Origin: Cylindrospermum sp. NIES-4074
GTDB taxonomy: Bacteria > Cyanobacteriota > Cyanobacteriia > Cyanobacteriales > Nostocaceae
Length of the DNA: 64,000 bases
Assembly (NCBI GenBank): GCA_003994795.1
Contig: AP018269.1
Coordinates: forward strand, 1,132,725-1,196,724
Direction of reading: 5' to 3'
The notes under the pieces were generated by a model. That model was not told the DNA's origin, ran no database searches, and saw nothing but the letters and a program-made list of their open reading frames with translations. The translations under genes and the position numbers were made by a program. Positions 45,038-53,565 of the stretch are shown here, piece after piece (the stretch's first letter is position 1; each line of letters begins with the position of its first letter).

Positions 45038-47874
45038 TTTGAATTTTGAATTTTGAATTTTGAATTGCTCAACACAGACGGCCCAGCTACCACCACCACA
45101 ATTTTATCTGGGTGGAGTAACTCGCGAGCTGCTTGATTAACTTGGGAAAGGGTGACTTTGTGGATTTTTTGAGTAAAAGAGTGGAGTTCGATTTTATCCA
45201 GTCCGTATACTTCATTCATCAGGATGATATCAGTTAATTCCTCTGGATTTGCCAGGGAAACGTTGTAGTTACTTGCCAATGTGCGTTTAGCTGTCTCTAC
45301 TTCCGATTCGGTGACACCTTGCTGTTGCAGTTGTTTTAATAGTTGTTGGGTGCTGGCGATCGCTTGATTGGTATCTTCAGGACTGGTTTGCATCTCAATC
45401 ACAAACATTCCCCCGTTCCTTCCCGCTTGGAAGCTGCTATAAATTCCATAGGTCAAACCTTGGCGATCACGCACTTCTTCCCCCAGTCTACTGGCTAGAG
45501 TATCGCCTCCCAAAATCTGATTCAATACTACAGCCGCATAAAATCGGGGATCTTGGCGGTTAATGCCTGGATAACCCATATAAGTCACTGCTTGGGCTTT
45601 ACCTGGTAGCACAGGATTTACACGCACTACTTTATCTGGTATTGAGACTGTGGGATACTTTAATTTTGGTGGTTGACCAATGACTTGCCAGTTGCCAAAC
45701 TTAGCCTTGAGGAGCGATCGCACTTGCTCTGGATCAAAATCTCCTACCAGCGCTAACACCATCGTATCTGGGCGATAATGTTTTTCCTTAAAAGCGATCG
45801 CATCTTCACGTTTAATTTTCCCTATGCTTTCCTCTGTGGGAAAGCTGTGTAAGGGATGTTTTTTTGGGTAAATTGATTGAATAAATATTCTTCTAGCGAC
45901 TTCGCCGGGGTCATCTAATTCTAATTTAAGATCCGTTAAAGCTTGTTGGCGGTGCAGTTTCAACTCTTTTGACGGAAATGTACTATTTTGGACTACATCC
46001 GCCAAAGTTTCTAGCAGAATGGGTAAATCTTCTGCTAAACTATCTCCCTCAATATGCACACCTTCGCGATATGCTTCAAACTCCAGAGTCGCTCCTCGTT
46101 CTTCTAAACCTTTGGCAATAGTCAAGATATCCTTAGTTTTAGTGCCATTCATCAAGTTATCTGCCACGAGAGCGGCTAGTCCAGCTTGAGTTTCTGTGTC
46201 AAATTCCGCACCGGCTTTAATATAACCGCTTAAAGTCACCGTAGGAGTGCTTTTGTCAGGTAACAACAATACCCGCAGACCGTTGGTAAAAGTGAATTCT
46301 TGGGGGATGGCTTGTGTGATGGTGTCTGTCGGCGAATTTACAGGCGGTAAATACTGCATCACCTCAGATGGGACTACAGGTACGCCAGGAGAGAAATCTT
46401 CTGTAGTTTGGGTTAATTGTGGCTTACCTGCAACAGCTTTTATTTGCTTCTGAGTAGGTTCAAAAAAGCCGACTGCACGCGCTTCTGGTTGGAGATATTT
46501 ATTGACTACCGCCACCACATCTTCTGCTTTCACCTGGCGAATAGCCATCAAATAACGGTCTGTATAGTGATAATCACCAGCAGTTGTTTCATCATTACCC
46601 AATTGCATACCTTGGGAAGTGATATCACGATTACCTAAAATTACAGATGCGGCTAATTGGGTTTTGGCTCGTTCTAATTCCTCTTTTGCCACGCCATTTG
46701 CTGCTAAATTAGCGATCGCACTTCTCAACACTGAGTCAATCTTTGTCAAATCTTGACGCGGTGCAGCAGTCACCAACATCTCATACCAGCCAAATTCCCG
46801 CAAGCTAGCAACGGAAGCTGTAACTTCATTAGCTAAACCTGATTCCACCAATACCTGATAAAGCCGCGAATTCAGTCCCGCTGTCAAAATGTAATCCATC
46901 ACATCCAGCGCCGGCACATCCGGTTGATTCACATCCGGCAGCGGATACACCACTTGTAACATTTTCCCCGCCCCTGCTTCTCGCAGCACTATCGGAGAAG
47001 AAGAAGCTGAAGGCTTAAATACTTCCTTCTCCCCTCTCCCCACACTCCCCACACCCCCCTTCTGCTTGGGTATTTTGCCAAATATCTCGTTAACTGTTAC
47101 CAGGGTTTTTGCGGTTGAGAAATCCCCCACAATCACTAAAACCGCATTATCGGGATTGTAGAATTTGCGGTAATATTGCCGCACCTGCTCAACTTCAAAT
47201 TTTTCGACATCGGCTTTGGTGCCACCGACAGGTAAACCGTAAGCATGATGAGGAAAAAGCGATCGCATTACGGCTCGGTTAAGGCGGTATTCTGGGCTAT
47301 TTTCATAACCTTGTAACTCAGAAATTACTACCCGCTTTTCGCTGGCTAGCTGCTCAACATCAATTAGAGAGTTTTGCATTCTGTCGGCTTCCAGCACTAA
47401 CAGCGCTTTCAGTTTTTCCCGTTCTACAGTACCGTAATATGCCGTTTGGTCATAGCTAGTAAAAGCGTTTGAGTCACTACCTAAAGCACTAAATAACCGT
47501 CCAAATTGAATCGGACGGTCTTTGGTGCCTTTAAACATCATGTGTTCCAACTGGTGGGCAATACCATTTACTCCCGGTTCTTCGTTGCGCGAACCCACCT
47601 TGTACCACACCTGCACAGTTACTACTGGTGCATTATGTACTTCTTTTGTCAGGACAGTCAGACCATTTTCTAACACTGTCTTGCGGACGGTTTCTGTCAC
47701 AGTTGAATTATTTGCTTTTTTTGCTACTAGTGTTAATCGAGAATCTACCCAGTTATATTCGGCTGTTTGGCTGCTACTCGCAGGTTCATTACTGAACAAC
47801 AATACCGCACATAGGGAGATGCACAAAAGGAATAAGGGAAACCGATAGCGATGCACAATGGAAAATACAGACAT
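45034..47874 (-). CDS. M16-family zinc protease (pitrilysin type, two-domain)
   Basis: 946 residues. The N-terminus is a signal-anchor (RFPLFLLCISLCAVLLF), so it is exported. The inverted zinc motif HQLEH is at 107-111 (GIAHQLEHMMFKGT), with a distal glutamate region in ELQGYENSPEYRLNRAV. The second, inactive M16 repeat covers about 510-930 and includes RLGEEVRDRQGLTYGIYSSF. The last ten residues (NSKFKIQNSK) are encoded by an ATTCAAA repeat and look like a run-on. The stop overlaps the cupredoxin start. Substrates are unknown. Confidence 0.9.
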   Translation of the reverse strand: MSVFSIVHRYRFPLFLLCISLCAVLLFSNEPASSSQTAEYNWVDSRLTLVAKKANNSTVTETVRKTVLENGLTVLTKEVHNAPVVTVQVWYKVGSRNEEPGVNGIAHQLEHMMFKGTKDRPIQFGRLFSALGSDSNAFTSYDQTAYYGTVEREKLKALLVLEADRMQNSLIDVEQLASEKRVVISELQGYENSPEYRLNRAVMRSLFPHHAYGLPVGGTKADVEKFEVEQVRQYYRKFYNPDNAVLVIVGDFSTAKTLVTVNEIFGKIPKQKGGVGSVGRGEKEVFKPSASSSPIVLREAGAGKMLQVVYPLPDVNQPDVPALDVMDYILTAGLNSRLYQVLVESGLANEVTASVASLREFGWYEMLVTAAPRQDLTKIDSVLRSAIANLAANGVAKEELERAKTQLAASVILGNRDITSQGMQLGNDETTAGDYHYTDRYLMAIRQVKAEDVVAVVNKYLQPEARAVGFFEPTQKQIKAVAGKPQLTQTTEDFSPGVPVVPSEVMQYLPPVNSPTDTITQAIPQEFTFTNGLRVLLLPDKSTPTVTLSGYIKAGAEFDTETQAGLAALVADNLMNGTKTKDILTIAKGLEERGATLEFEAYREGVHIEGDSLAEDLPILLETLADVVQNSTFPSKELKLHRQQALTDLKLELDDPGEVARRIFIQSIYPKKHPLHSFPTEESIGKIKREDAIAFKEKHYRPDTMVLALVGDFDPEQVRSLLKAKFGNWQVIGQPPKLKYPTVSIPDKVVRVNPVLPGKAQAVTYMGYPGINRQDPRFYAAVVLNQILGGDTLASRLGEEVRDRQGLTYGIYSSFQAGRNGGMFVIEMQTSPEDTNQAIASTQQLLKQLQQQGVTESEVETAKRTLASNYNVSLANPEELTDIILMNEVYGLDKIELHSFTQKIHKVTLSQVNQAARELLHPDKIVVVVAGPSVLSNSKFKIQNSK
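45036..45066. repeat. ATTCAAA heptamer repeat at a gene junction
   Basis: On the minus strand ATTCAAA occurs four times in a row, ending in ATGAGC. It supplies the last codons of the M16 gene and sits immediately before the cupredoxin ATG. Confidence 0.8.
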
Positions 47875-48019
47875 ATCTTTAGCAGATATATATGTAAATT
47901 AAATTACATATTTATTGGGAATTATGACTATAACCTGATGTTGAAGGGTGTTTCGCAACCTTAACAACAGAAAAATATTATTTTATCAACTAAAGGATAT
48001 TCACAAATAAATAGAAAAA

Positions 48020-48448
48020 TTAACCTAATTTTGCTAAAGTCCGAATAAATTCCAGGGGTAAGCCATCGGTATCGGCGATAAAAGCGACTTCAAAAATGCG
48101 ATCGCCTATTTGTTGCTGTGTGGGTTCCAAAAGTATTTTCAGTGGTGGTAACTCAGCTACCACAGCTAAACGCGCTTTTAAACTCTCCAACCAACCGGGT
48201 AAATCTGATGCTGTCTGAGTCAGGTCAAAAGAAAGATGATAATAGCCTACATAATGTTCATCTGCAAAAGCATCTGGGGCTGGTTTCGGTTCAGGAATTT
48301 GGATGAGTTCAATTCTCCCCCCCAATCCTTCCATCCAGCAAGCTAAGGTGTAGCCAGTGGTGAAGCGTTCCGAAACTGTAAACCCCAACTGCTCATAAAA
48401 GGCGATCGCGCGATGAATATTCCCAGTCCGAATAGAAGCATGGTGCAT
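48020..48448 (-). CDS. VOC-family (glyoxalase/dioxygenase-like) protein
   Basis: 142 residues. The start HHASIRTGNIHRAIAFYEQL and the later YYHLSFDLTQTASDLPGWLE and FIADTDGLPLEFIRTL form the two beta-alpha-beta-beta-beta modules of the vicinal oxygen chelate fold. First-position His and the Glu near LPLEF are the usual metal ligands. The substrate is unknown: glyoxalase-, dioxygenase- or resistance-type functions are all possible. The upstream region is filled with heptamer repeats. Confidence 0.8.
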   Translation of the reverse strand: MHHASIRTGNIHRAIAFYEQLGFTVSERFTTGYTLACWMEGLGGRIELIQIPEPKPAPDAFADEHYVGYYHLSFDLTQTASDLPGWLESLKARLAVVAELPPLKILLEPTQQQIGDRIFEVAFIADTDGLPLEFIRTLAKLG

Positions 48449-48457
48449 AAGTCAATA

Positions 48458-48734
48458 GTGCTGAGTGCTGAGTAACGAGTGCTGAGTAACAAGTGCTGAG
48501 TAACGAGTGCTGAGTAACAAGTGCTGAGTGCTGAGTAACGAGTGCTGAGTAACAAGTGCTGAGTAAAGCACCACATTTAAACGTGTATTGAAACCTTTTA
48601 ACTGGGTGCAGTTACTACTTTTTCTTCCTCAGCACTCAGCACTCAGCACTCAGCACTCAGCACTCAGCACTCAGCACTCAGCACTCAGCACTCAGCATTC
48701 AGCACTCAGCACTCAGCACTCAGCACTCAGCACT
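48458..48734. repeat. Two inverted heptamer arrays flanking 60 bp
   Basis: 48458-48568 repeats GTGCTGAGTAAC(A/G)A and GTGCTGA. 48628-48734 is CTCAGCA in about 15 copies with one change (CATTCAG). The two arrays are complementary in sequence and separated by about 60 bp, so they could extrude a large cruciform between the VOC and TIGR02652-like genes. Confidence 0.9.
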
Positions 48735-48747
48735 GACCACTGACCAT

Positions 48748-49260
48748 TTACTCAAATAATCGGAAATAAGGGTAGCGCACCGGCACACCTGGCTCTTTTT
48801 CCAGATCAAAATTAATTACTTCCCAACAAGGCTCCTCAGCGGGATCAGGACTGAACTCAACTGGTAAACCGTACAGTCGCGCCGCTGTGGTTTCCGGCTG
48901 TCCAGAACGCCAAGGTGCGCTACGTTCTAAATAACCACTCATCAATTCCTGATAACGTCGCGCAATAATCACCCTTGTGGCTCGATAGCCTTGGGTATAC
49001 AGCTTATCTAACGCTTCGTGAATTTCAAATCGAATCCCATCAGGATGGGTATGTTGCCGATACCATTCACTATTCCATCTCCGCCAATGACGCCCCGACT
49101 GTAGATGAACTAATTCTTCAGTTTTCGGATTAGCTTCAAAAGCGCCATGACGCGGACACAGATAGGTATCTGTCAGTGTCAGTGCGGGAATGGTCTGGCG
49201 ACAGTGGGGACACTGTATTTCGGGGCCAAACATTGGGTACTGCAAGCCTGGATTCATCAT
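48748..49260 (-). CDS. TIGR02652-like conserved cyanobacterial protein
   Basis: 170 residues. It starts with a zinc-ribbon-like set: CPHCRQTIPALTLTDTYLCP. HLQSGRHWRRWNSEWYRQH and GYRATRVIIARRYQELMSGY follow, with a C-terminus (WEVINFDLEKEPGVPVRYPY, FRLFE) that I recognise as the TIGR02652 family, found widely in cyanobacteria and of unknown role. Only three cysteines are visible in the ribbon. It is monocistronic. Confidence 0.8.
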   Translation of the reverse strand: MMNPGLQYPMFGPEIQCPHCRQTIPALTLTDTYLCPRHGAFEANPKTEELVHLQSGRHWRRWNSEWYRQHTHPDGIRFEIHEALDKLYTQGYRATRVIIARRYQELMSGYLERSAPWRSGQPETTAARLYGLPVEFSPDPAEEPCWEVINFDLEKEPGVPVRYPYFRLFE

Positions 49261-49497
49261 GAAGTGCGTACAAACATAGTTTTGTTTTCACCAGCACCAG
49301 TGGGTTGGATTTTACACTTCGGCTTCAACCTTTGAGGTTACCTGATCACTGCAACACACACAGAGTTGGCGCAGGAACAGTTTTCACTAATGTTTTCCTC
49401 AGCATAGAGGTTTGAAGCCGTGATATTCTGGTTTTGCAACCAGCCTCAAAGGTTGGAGTTTCTCCAGTGTTCCTGGGTACCATATTCATATTCTATC
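49261..49497. other. Intergenic region with spaced inverted repeat
   Basis: CAACCTTTGAGG near 49326-49337 is matched in inverted orientation by CCTCAAAGGTTG at 49444-49455, about 105 bp apart. The region separates the divergent TIGR02652-like and carbonic anhydrase-like genes. Confidence 0.55.
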
Positions 49498-50028
49498 GTG
49501 TCTACCGCTTCTTACTGGACATCTCCCGATTTTTCTCAAGCAGCCTTCGTCGCAGCAAATGCTGTAGTTATAGGTTCGGTCAATATAGCCGCAGGGGCAA
49601 GCATCTGGTATGGAGCAGTAGTTAGGGGAGATGTAGAACGCATTGAGATTGGCGAATGCACCAACATTCAGGATGGGGCAATTCTACATGGTGATCCTGG
49701 TTTGCCCACAATCATAGAAGATCATGTCACTGTAGGACATCGTGCTGTGGTACATTCTGCCCACATTGAACGTGGCAGCTTAATTGGCATCGGCGCCGTA
49801 ATTTTAGACGGAGTGCGGGTAGGCGCTGGTAGCATCATTGGTGCTGGTGCAGTCGTCACAAAAGATATCCCTCCCTTGTCTCTAGTAGTCGGCATTCCTG
49901 GCAAAATACAGCGCCAAGTCACAGACACCGAAGCCGCAGAACTCATCGAACACGCTCAACGTTACCAAAAATTAGCCCTAGTTCACGCCGGCAAAGGCAC
50001 TGATATCGGCTTTCTCAAACCCCAGTAA
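49498..50028 (+). CDS. Gamma-class carbonic anhydrase-like protein
   Basis: 176 residues from GTG 49498, chosen because homologues begin near STxSYWxSPDFSQAAFVAANA; a longer frame to 49420 lacks family similarity. The left-handed beta-helix hexapeptides and zinc histidines (VTVGHRAVVHSAHIERG) match the gamma carbonic anhydrase family, as do ASIWYGAVVRGDVERIEIG and NIQDGAILHG. It may hydrate CO2 or act structurally, as in the CcmM N-terminal domain, but it has no small-subunit-like repeats. Located in the cytosol. Confidence 0.88.
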   Translation: MSTASYWTSPDFSQAAFVAANAVVIGSVNIAAGASIWYGAVVRGDVERIEIGECTNIQDGAILHGDPGLPTIIEDHVTVGHRAVVHSAHIERGSLIGIGAVILDGVRVGAGSIIGAGAVVTKDIPPLSLVVGIPGKIQRQVTDTEAAELIEHAQRYQKLALVHAGKGTDIGFLKPQ

Positions 50029-50031
50029 GGG

Positions 50032-50139
50032 AGTGTGGGGAGTGTGGGGAGTGTGGGGAGTGTGGGGAGTGTGGGGAGTGTGGGGAGTGTGGGGAGTGTG
50101 GGGAGTGTGGGGAGTGTGGGGAGTGTGGGGAGTGTGGGG
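50032..50139 (+). repeat. Nonamer tandem repeat, 12 perfect copies
   Basis: AGTGTGGGG is repeated 12 times without change (108 bp), starting three bases after the carbonic anhydrase stop. It is followed by more irregular GTGTAGGG words and, after about 60 bp, complementary CCCTACAC runs. Perfect copies suggest recent expansion by slippage. Confidence 0.97.
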
Positions 50140-50340
50140 GTGTAGGGTGTGGGGTGTGGGGAAGAGATAGAGAAAAAATATTTTCCCCTACACCCCTCTT
50201 CTCTTCTCTTCTTACCCTACACCCTACCCCCTACACCCCACACCCCTATTCTCTGACCAATGACCAATGACAATTCAACATTCTTTACACATCTGCTTGG
50301 AAAAATTGCCCACTTCAGCTAAAAATAAAAATGAGAGCAG

Positions 50341-50369
50341 TTGACAAAACTTTAATTTCTGATTAGAAA
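50341..50369 (+). promoter_or_regulatory. Possible promoter of psbY
   Basis: TTGACA (50341-50346) and TAGAAA (50364-50369) are separated by 17 bp, a sigma-70-like arrangement upstream of psbY. The gap to the ATG is only 13 bp, so the untranslated leader would be very short, which lowers the likelihood. Confidence 0.35.
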
Positions 50370-50382
50370 AGGGATTCGAGAT

Positions 50383-50508
50383 ATGGACATTGATTACCGT
50401 GTAGCGCTTGTTCTAGCACCCATAGCTGTTGCTGCTGGTTGGGCTGTATTCAACATCGGTGCTGCGGCTTTAAGACAAGTTCAAAACTTTTTGAACAAAG
50501 AAGCTTAA
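50383..50508 (+). CDS. psbY: Photosystem II protein PsbY
   Basis: 41 codons, [18 protein letters not shown], then [20 protein letters not shown] and KEA. One transmembrane helix and the conserved [10 protein letters not shown] segment identify PsbY, a small intrinsic subunit at the edge of photosystem II near cytochrome b559 in the thylakoid membrane. GGG seven to nine bases upstream may serve as a ribosome site. It is monocistronic, between two repeat arrays. Confidence 0.93.
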   Translation: MDIDYRVALVLAPIAVAAGWAVFNIGAAALRQVQNFLNKEA

Positions 50509-50518
50509 ACTCCGCATT

Positions 50519-50560
50519 GGTAATGGGTAATGGGTAATGGGTAATGGGTAATGGGTAATA
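50519..50560 (+). repeat. GGTAATG heptamer array
   Basis: About six copies of GGTAATG, the last changed to GGTAATA, lie 10 bp after psbY. Complementary CATTACC/AATTACC words occur at about 50680-50725 and in a large array at 52041-52128, so folC lies between inverted arrays. Confidence 0.9.
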
Positions 50561-50734
50561 GTTATTTACAAATTACCCCTCCGGAGTGAGACTCCTGTGT
50601 CACTACCGCTTGCACTAACGTCAGTCGCTCATAGGGAGCCACTGTGGTGGACTTGTTCCTCAAAACTGCGCTGACTCACCAATTACCCATCACCAATTAC
50701 CCATCACCAATTACCGATTACCATTCATCCTTCT

Positions 50735-51991
50735 GTGGATATCGACTCTTTACTCAAGTCCTTTCAACACTTTGGCGTCCATCTGGGACTCTCACGCATT
50801 GTCAAATTATTGGCAACTCTTGGCAACCCCCATCAGCAAGTCCCAGTAATTCACGTTGCTGGTACTAATGGTAAAGGTTCTGTTTGCGCCTACCTTTCCT
50901 CTGTACTCACTGAAGCTGGTTATCGTACAGGACGCTATACCTCACCGCATTTGGTCGATTGGACAGAACGGATCTGCCTCAATGAGCAGCCAATCTTCCC
51001 AGAAATTTTGTGCCCATTAATACTACAAGTTCAAGCTGCTATTGACCCTAATGAAGAGTCACCAACTCAGTTTGAAGTAATTACCGCAGCTGCTTGGTTG
51101 TATTTTGCTCAACAGCAAGTCGATGTGGCAGTAATAGAAGTTGGACTAGGGGGGCGTTTGGATGCTACTAATGTTTGTCCTCAGCCCCTGTTGACGATTA
51201 TTACTTCCATTAGCCGCGAACATTGGCAGCAATTAGGCCCTACTGTGGCGGATATTGCGGGAGAAAAAGCTGGTATTCTCAAACCTGGATGTCCTGCTGT
51301 GATTGGGCCATTGCCACCTGATGCAGATAAAGTTGTGCGATCGCGTATCTTAGAGTTAGAATGCCCTATTTTTACCCCTCAACCCGCTCTTCAAATCGCT
51401 ACAGGATGGGCAGAATATCAATCAATTAAAAATTCACAACCTCTTAAATATCCTTTACCATTACAAGGACAAATTCAGTTAACTAATTCTGTTTTAGCTT
51501 TAGCTGGTTTGGAAATCTTGCAAGAACAGGGTTGGCAAATTTCTGAAGAAGCCATAATTAATGGTATGGCAAAAACCAAGTGGCCAGGACGAATGCAATG
51601 GACTACCTGGAGAAACCATAAATTGTTAATTGATGGTGCTCATAACCCAGCCTCAGCCGAAGTTTTGCGCGATTATGTAGATAGCCTAGATTCCCAAAAT
51701 TTAGCCTGGATAATGGGAATGCTCTCTACCAAAGAACACAAAGACATTTTCCAAGCTTTACTCCGACCAGGAGATAAATTATATTTAGTGCCAGTCCCAG
51801 ATAATAATTCAGCCAACTTAGGTGAATTAGCCAAGTTAGCTAATGAGATTTGTCCAGAACTGAGCTTTTGCAGCACATATCCAGATTTATCATCAGCATT
51901 AGATACTGCTTTCTCTCCAACAGATGATTTAGTCGTCTTATGCGGCTCCTTATATTTAATCGGTCATTTTTTAGGAATGGGTAATAAGTAA
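50735..51991 (+). CDS. folC: Folylpolyglutamate synthase / dihydrofolate synthase
   Basis: 418 residues from GTG 50735 (MDIDSLLKSFQHFGVHLGLS). The Mur-ligase P-loop is VAGTNGKGSVCAYLSS (about 43-58). TSPHLVDWTERI, VIEVGLGGRLDATNV and ISREHWQQLGPTVADIAGEK AGI are folate-ligase signatures, with LIDGAHNPASAEVLRDY in the C-terminal domain. It adds glutamate to dihydropteroate or folates using ATP in the cytosol. The GTG start has no clear Shine-Dalgarno because repeat DNA precedes it. Confidence 0.93.
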   Translation: MDIDSLLKSFQHFGVHLGLSRIVKLLATLGNPHQQVPVIHVAGTNGKGSVCAYLSSVLTEAGYRTGRYTSPHLVDWTERICLNEQPIFPEILCPLILQVQAAIDPNEESPTQFEVITAAAWLYFAQQQVDVAVIEVGLGGRLDATNVCPQPLLTIITSISREHWQQLGPTVADIAGEKAGILKPGCPAVIGPLPPDADKVVRSRILELECPIFTPQPALQIATGWAEYQSIKNSQPLKYPLPLQGQIQLTNSVLALAGLEILQEQGWQISEEAIINGMAKTKWPGRMQWTTWRNHKLLIDGAHNPASAEVLRDYVDSLDSQNLAWIMGMLSTKEHKDIFQALLRPGDKLYLVPVPDNNSANLGELAKLANEICPELSFCSTYPDLSSALDTAFSPTDDLVVLCGSLYLIGHFLGMGNK

Positions 51992-52040
51992 TTGGATGTG
52001 GGGTTGCAGGTTCGGGTGTAGGGTGTAGGGAAAACATTCT

Positions 52041-52128
52041 TACCAATTACCCATTACCAATTACCCATTACCAATTACCCATTACCAATTACCAATTACC
52101 CATTACCCATTACCCATTACCCATTACC
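52041..52128. repeat. ATTACC(C/A)A heptamer array, about 12 copies
   Basis: TACCAATTACCCATTACC units fill the gap between the convergent folC and solute-binding protein genes. The last units reach into the C-terminal codons of the latter (QWNNR region). It is inverted relative to the array at 50519. Confidence 0.9.
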
Positions 52129-53422
52129 GATTATTCCACTGTTGCGCTGCATCTTCTACAGCTTTATCTACCGTCTTCTCCCCTAACATAGCTGCTTGTA
52201 GGTTCTCGTAAATTGCCTTTTGCAATTTTTTGATATCTTTGAGGGTAGGGGTTAATACTTCTGCTTGTTGTAGCTGTTGGGCGCTGGTAACTCGTGCCTT
52301 TTCTACAGTTGTGGCAGTAGCGGGAACATCTTTAAAGTAGCTGTCAGCTAGTGCTTTGATTGTCGATGGTAGGACATTTGCTGCTTTAGTAAAAGCTAGC
52401 TGGTTGTCGTCATTGGTGACAAATAAGGCAAATTTGACAGCAGCGTCAGGTTGTTTGGTGTCGCGAGGAATAACTATGTTCATCACAGCAACGTTTTTCT
52501 TACCTGTGTCACCTGTGAGTTGGGGTGCTATGGCTGAAGCTTGAGCGATTTTTGGGGCATTATTGGCGATCGTTTTCAGAAACTCTGGCCCCGAAGCTAG
52601 CAAGGCTGTTTCCCCAGCTTGGTATAAATCGATAGCATGACGATGCCCCTGTGTCAATGCTTCTTTTGGCAGTAAGCCTTTTTTATACAAATCTACCCAA
52701 TACTGAAATGCTGCTTTGCCTTGTGGTGAATTAAACGCTGCTTTACCCTGGGTATCTACTAGGTTGACCCCCATCTGTACAAAGGATTCCAGCACCTCAC
52801 CGGAATCTTGCGGTACAAAAGTCACAAAAAACGCATATTTCCCCGTCTTATCTTTAATTTGTTGTGCCACTTTAGCTAATTCTGCGTAAGTAGCAGGCGG
52901 TTTGCTGATACCTGCCTGTTTTAATAAATCGGTGTTATAAATAGTTAGCCGCGTGGTGAGGTACCAAGGAATCCCAAAACTTTTGCCATTGAGCGTGCTT
53001 GCCTTCCAGATATTGGGCAGATAGGAAGAACGTACGACCTCCGGGACTTTTGCATCTAAATCCAACCAGGCATTTCTGCCTGCAAGTTGGGAAGCGAAAT
53101 CTGGGTTGAGGTTTACAACATCAGGTGGCGTTTTTGCTGAGACAGCTGTTAAAATCTTGTTCTCCATAGCAGCCCAAGGTACATCCACCCAGTTAACCTT
53201 AATACTGGGGTTTTGCGATTCAAATGTCGCAATTAGGTTTTGGAAGTAGTTGGTAAATTGAGGTTGGAGTTGCATCGTCCAAAACTCAATGGTTGCTGCT
53301 CTGGATGTAGCCTGTTTTGTATCTGTGCCCACATTACCTGTGCTGCAACTTACAACCCAACTGGTAAATAAGCCAAGCAGTACACAAACAGCAAACTGTT
53401 TGATTTTTTGAACTTTCATCAT
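52124..53422 (-). CDS. Sugar ABC transporter substrate-binding lipoprotein
   Basis: 432 residues. FAVCVLLGLFTSWVVSC is a lipoprotein signal with lipobox VVSC. The mature part fits bacterial extracellular solute-binding protein family 1: IEFWTMQLQPQFTNYFQNLI, NWVDVPWAAMENKILTAVSA, PPDVVNLNPDFASQLAGRNA, FGIPWYLTTRLTIYNTDLLK. Such proteins capture sugars or similar solutes in the periplasm for an ABC importer, but no permease or ATPase gene is adjacent. The 3' end borders repeat DNA. Confidence 0.88.
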   Translation of the reverse strand: MMKVQKIKQFAVCVLLGLFTSWVVSCSTGNVGTDTKQATSRAATIEFWTMQLQPQFTNYFQNLIATFESQNPSIKVNWVDVPWAAMENKILTAVSAKTPPDVVNLNPDFASQLAGRNAWLDLDAKVPEVVRSSYLPNIWKASTLNGKSFGIPWYLTTRLTIYNTDLLKQAGISKPPATYAELAKVAQQIKDKTGKYAFFVTFVPQDSGEVLESFVQMGVNLVDTQGKAAFNSPQGKAAFQYWVDLYKKGLLPKEALTQGHRHAIDLYQAGETALLASGPEFLKTIANNAPKIAQASAIAPQLTGDTGKKNVAVMNIVIPRDTKQPDAAVKFALFVTNDDNQLAFTKAANVLPSTIKALADSYFKDVPATATTVEKARVTSAQQLQQAEVLTPTLKDIKKLQKAIYENLQAAMLGEKTVDKAVEDAAQQWNNR

Positions 53423-53565
53423 TGCACTAGTAGTTTTACGGTTGTTCGGGGTGGAGAATTATGCATAATTGTCGAGATTATAGGCTAAATCGATTACTTG
53501 GTTACAAAATCGTTTTGAATAGTATTTAAATTTTCCATTTAGCAGTTTAGTGGACGGACAGAACT

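Noticed and set aside
48458..52128. Direct repeats that might suggest a CRISPR array
   Set aside because: The units are 7 or 9 bp, contiguous and without spacers, and no cas gene is present.
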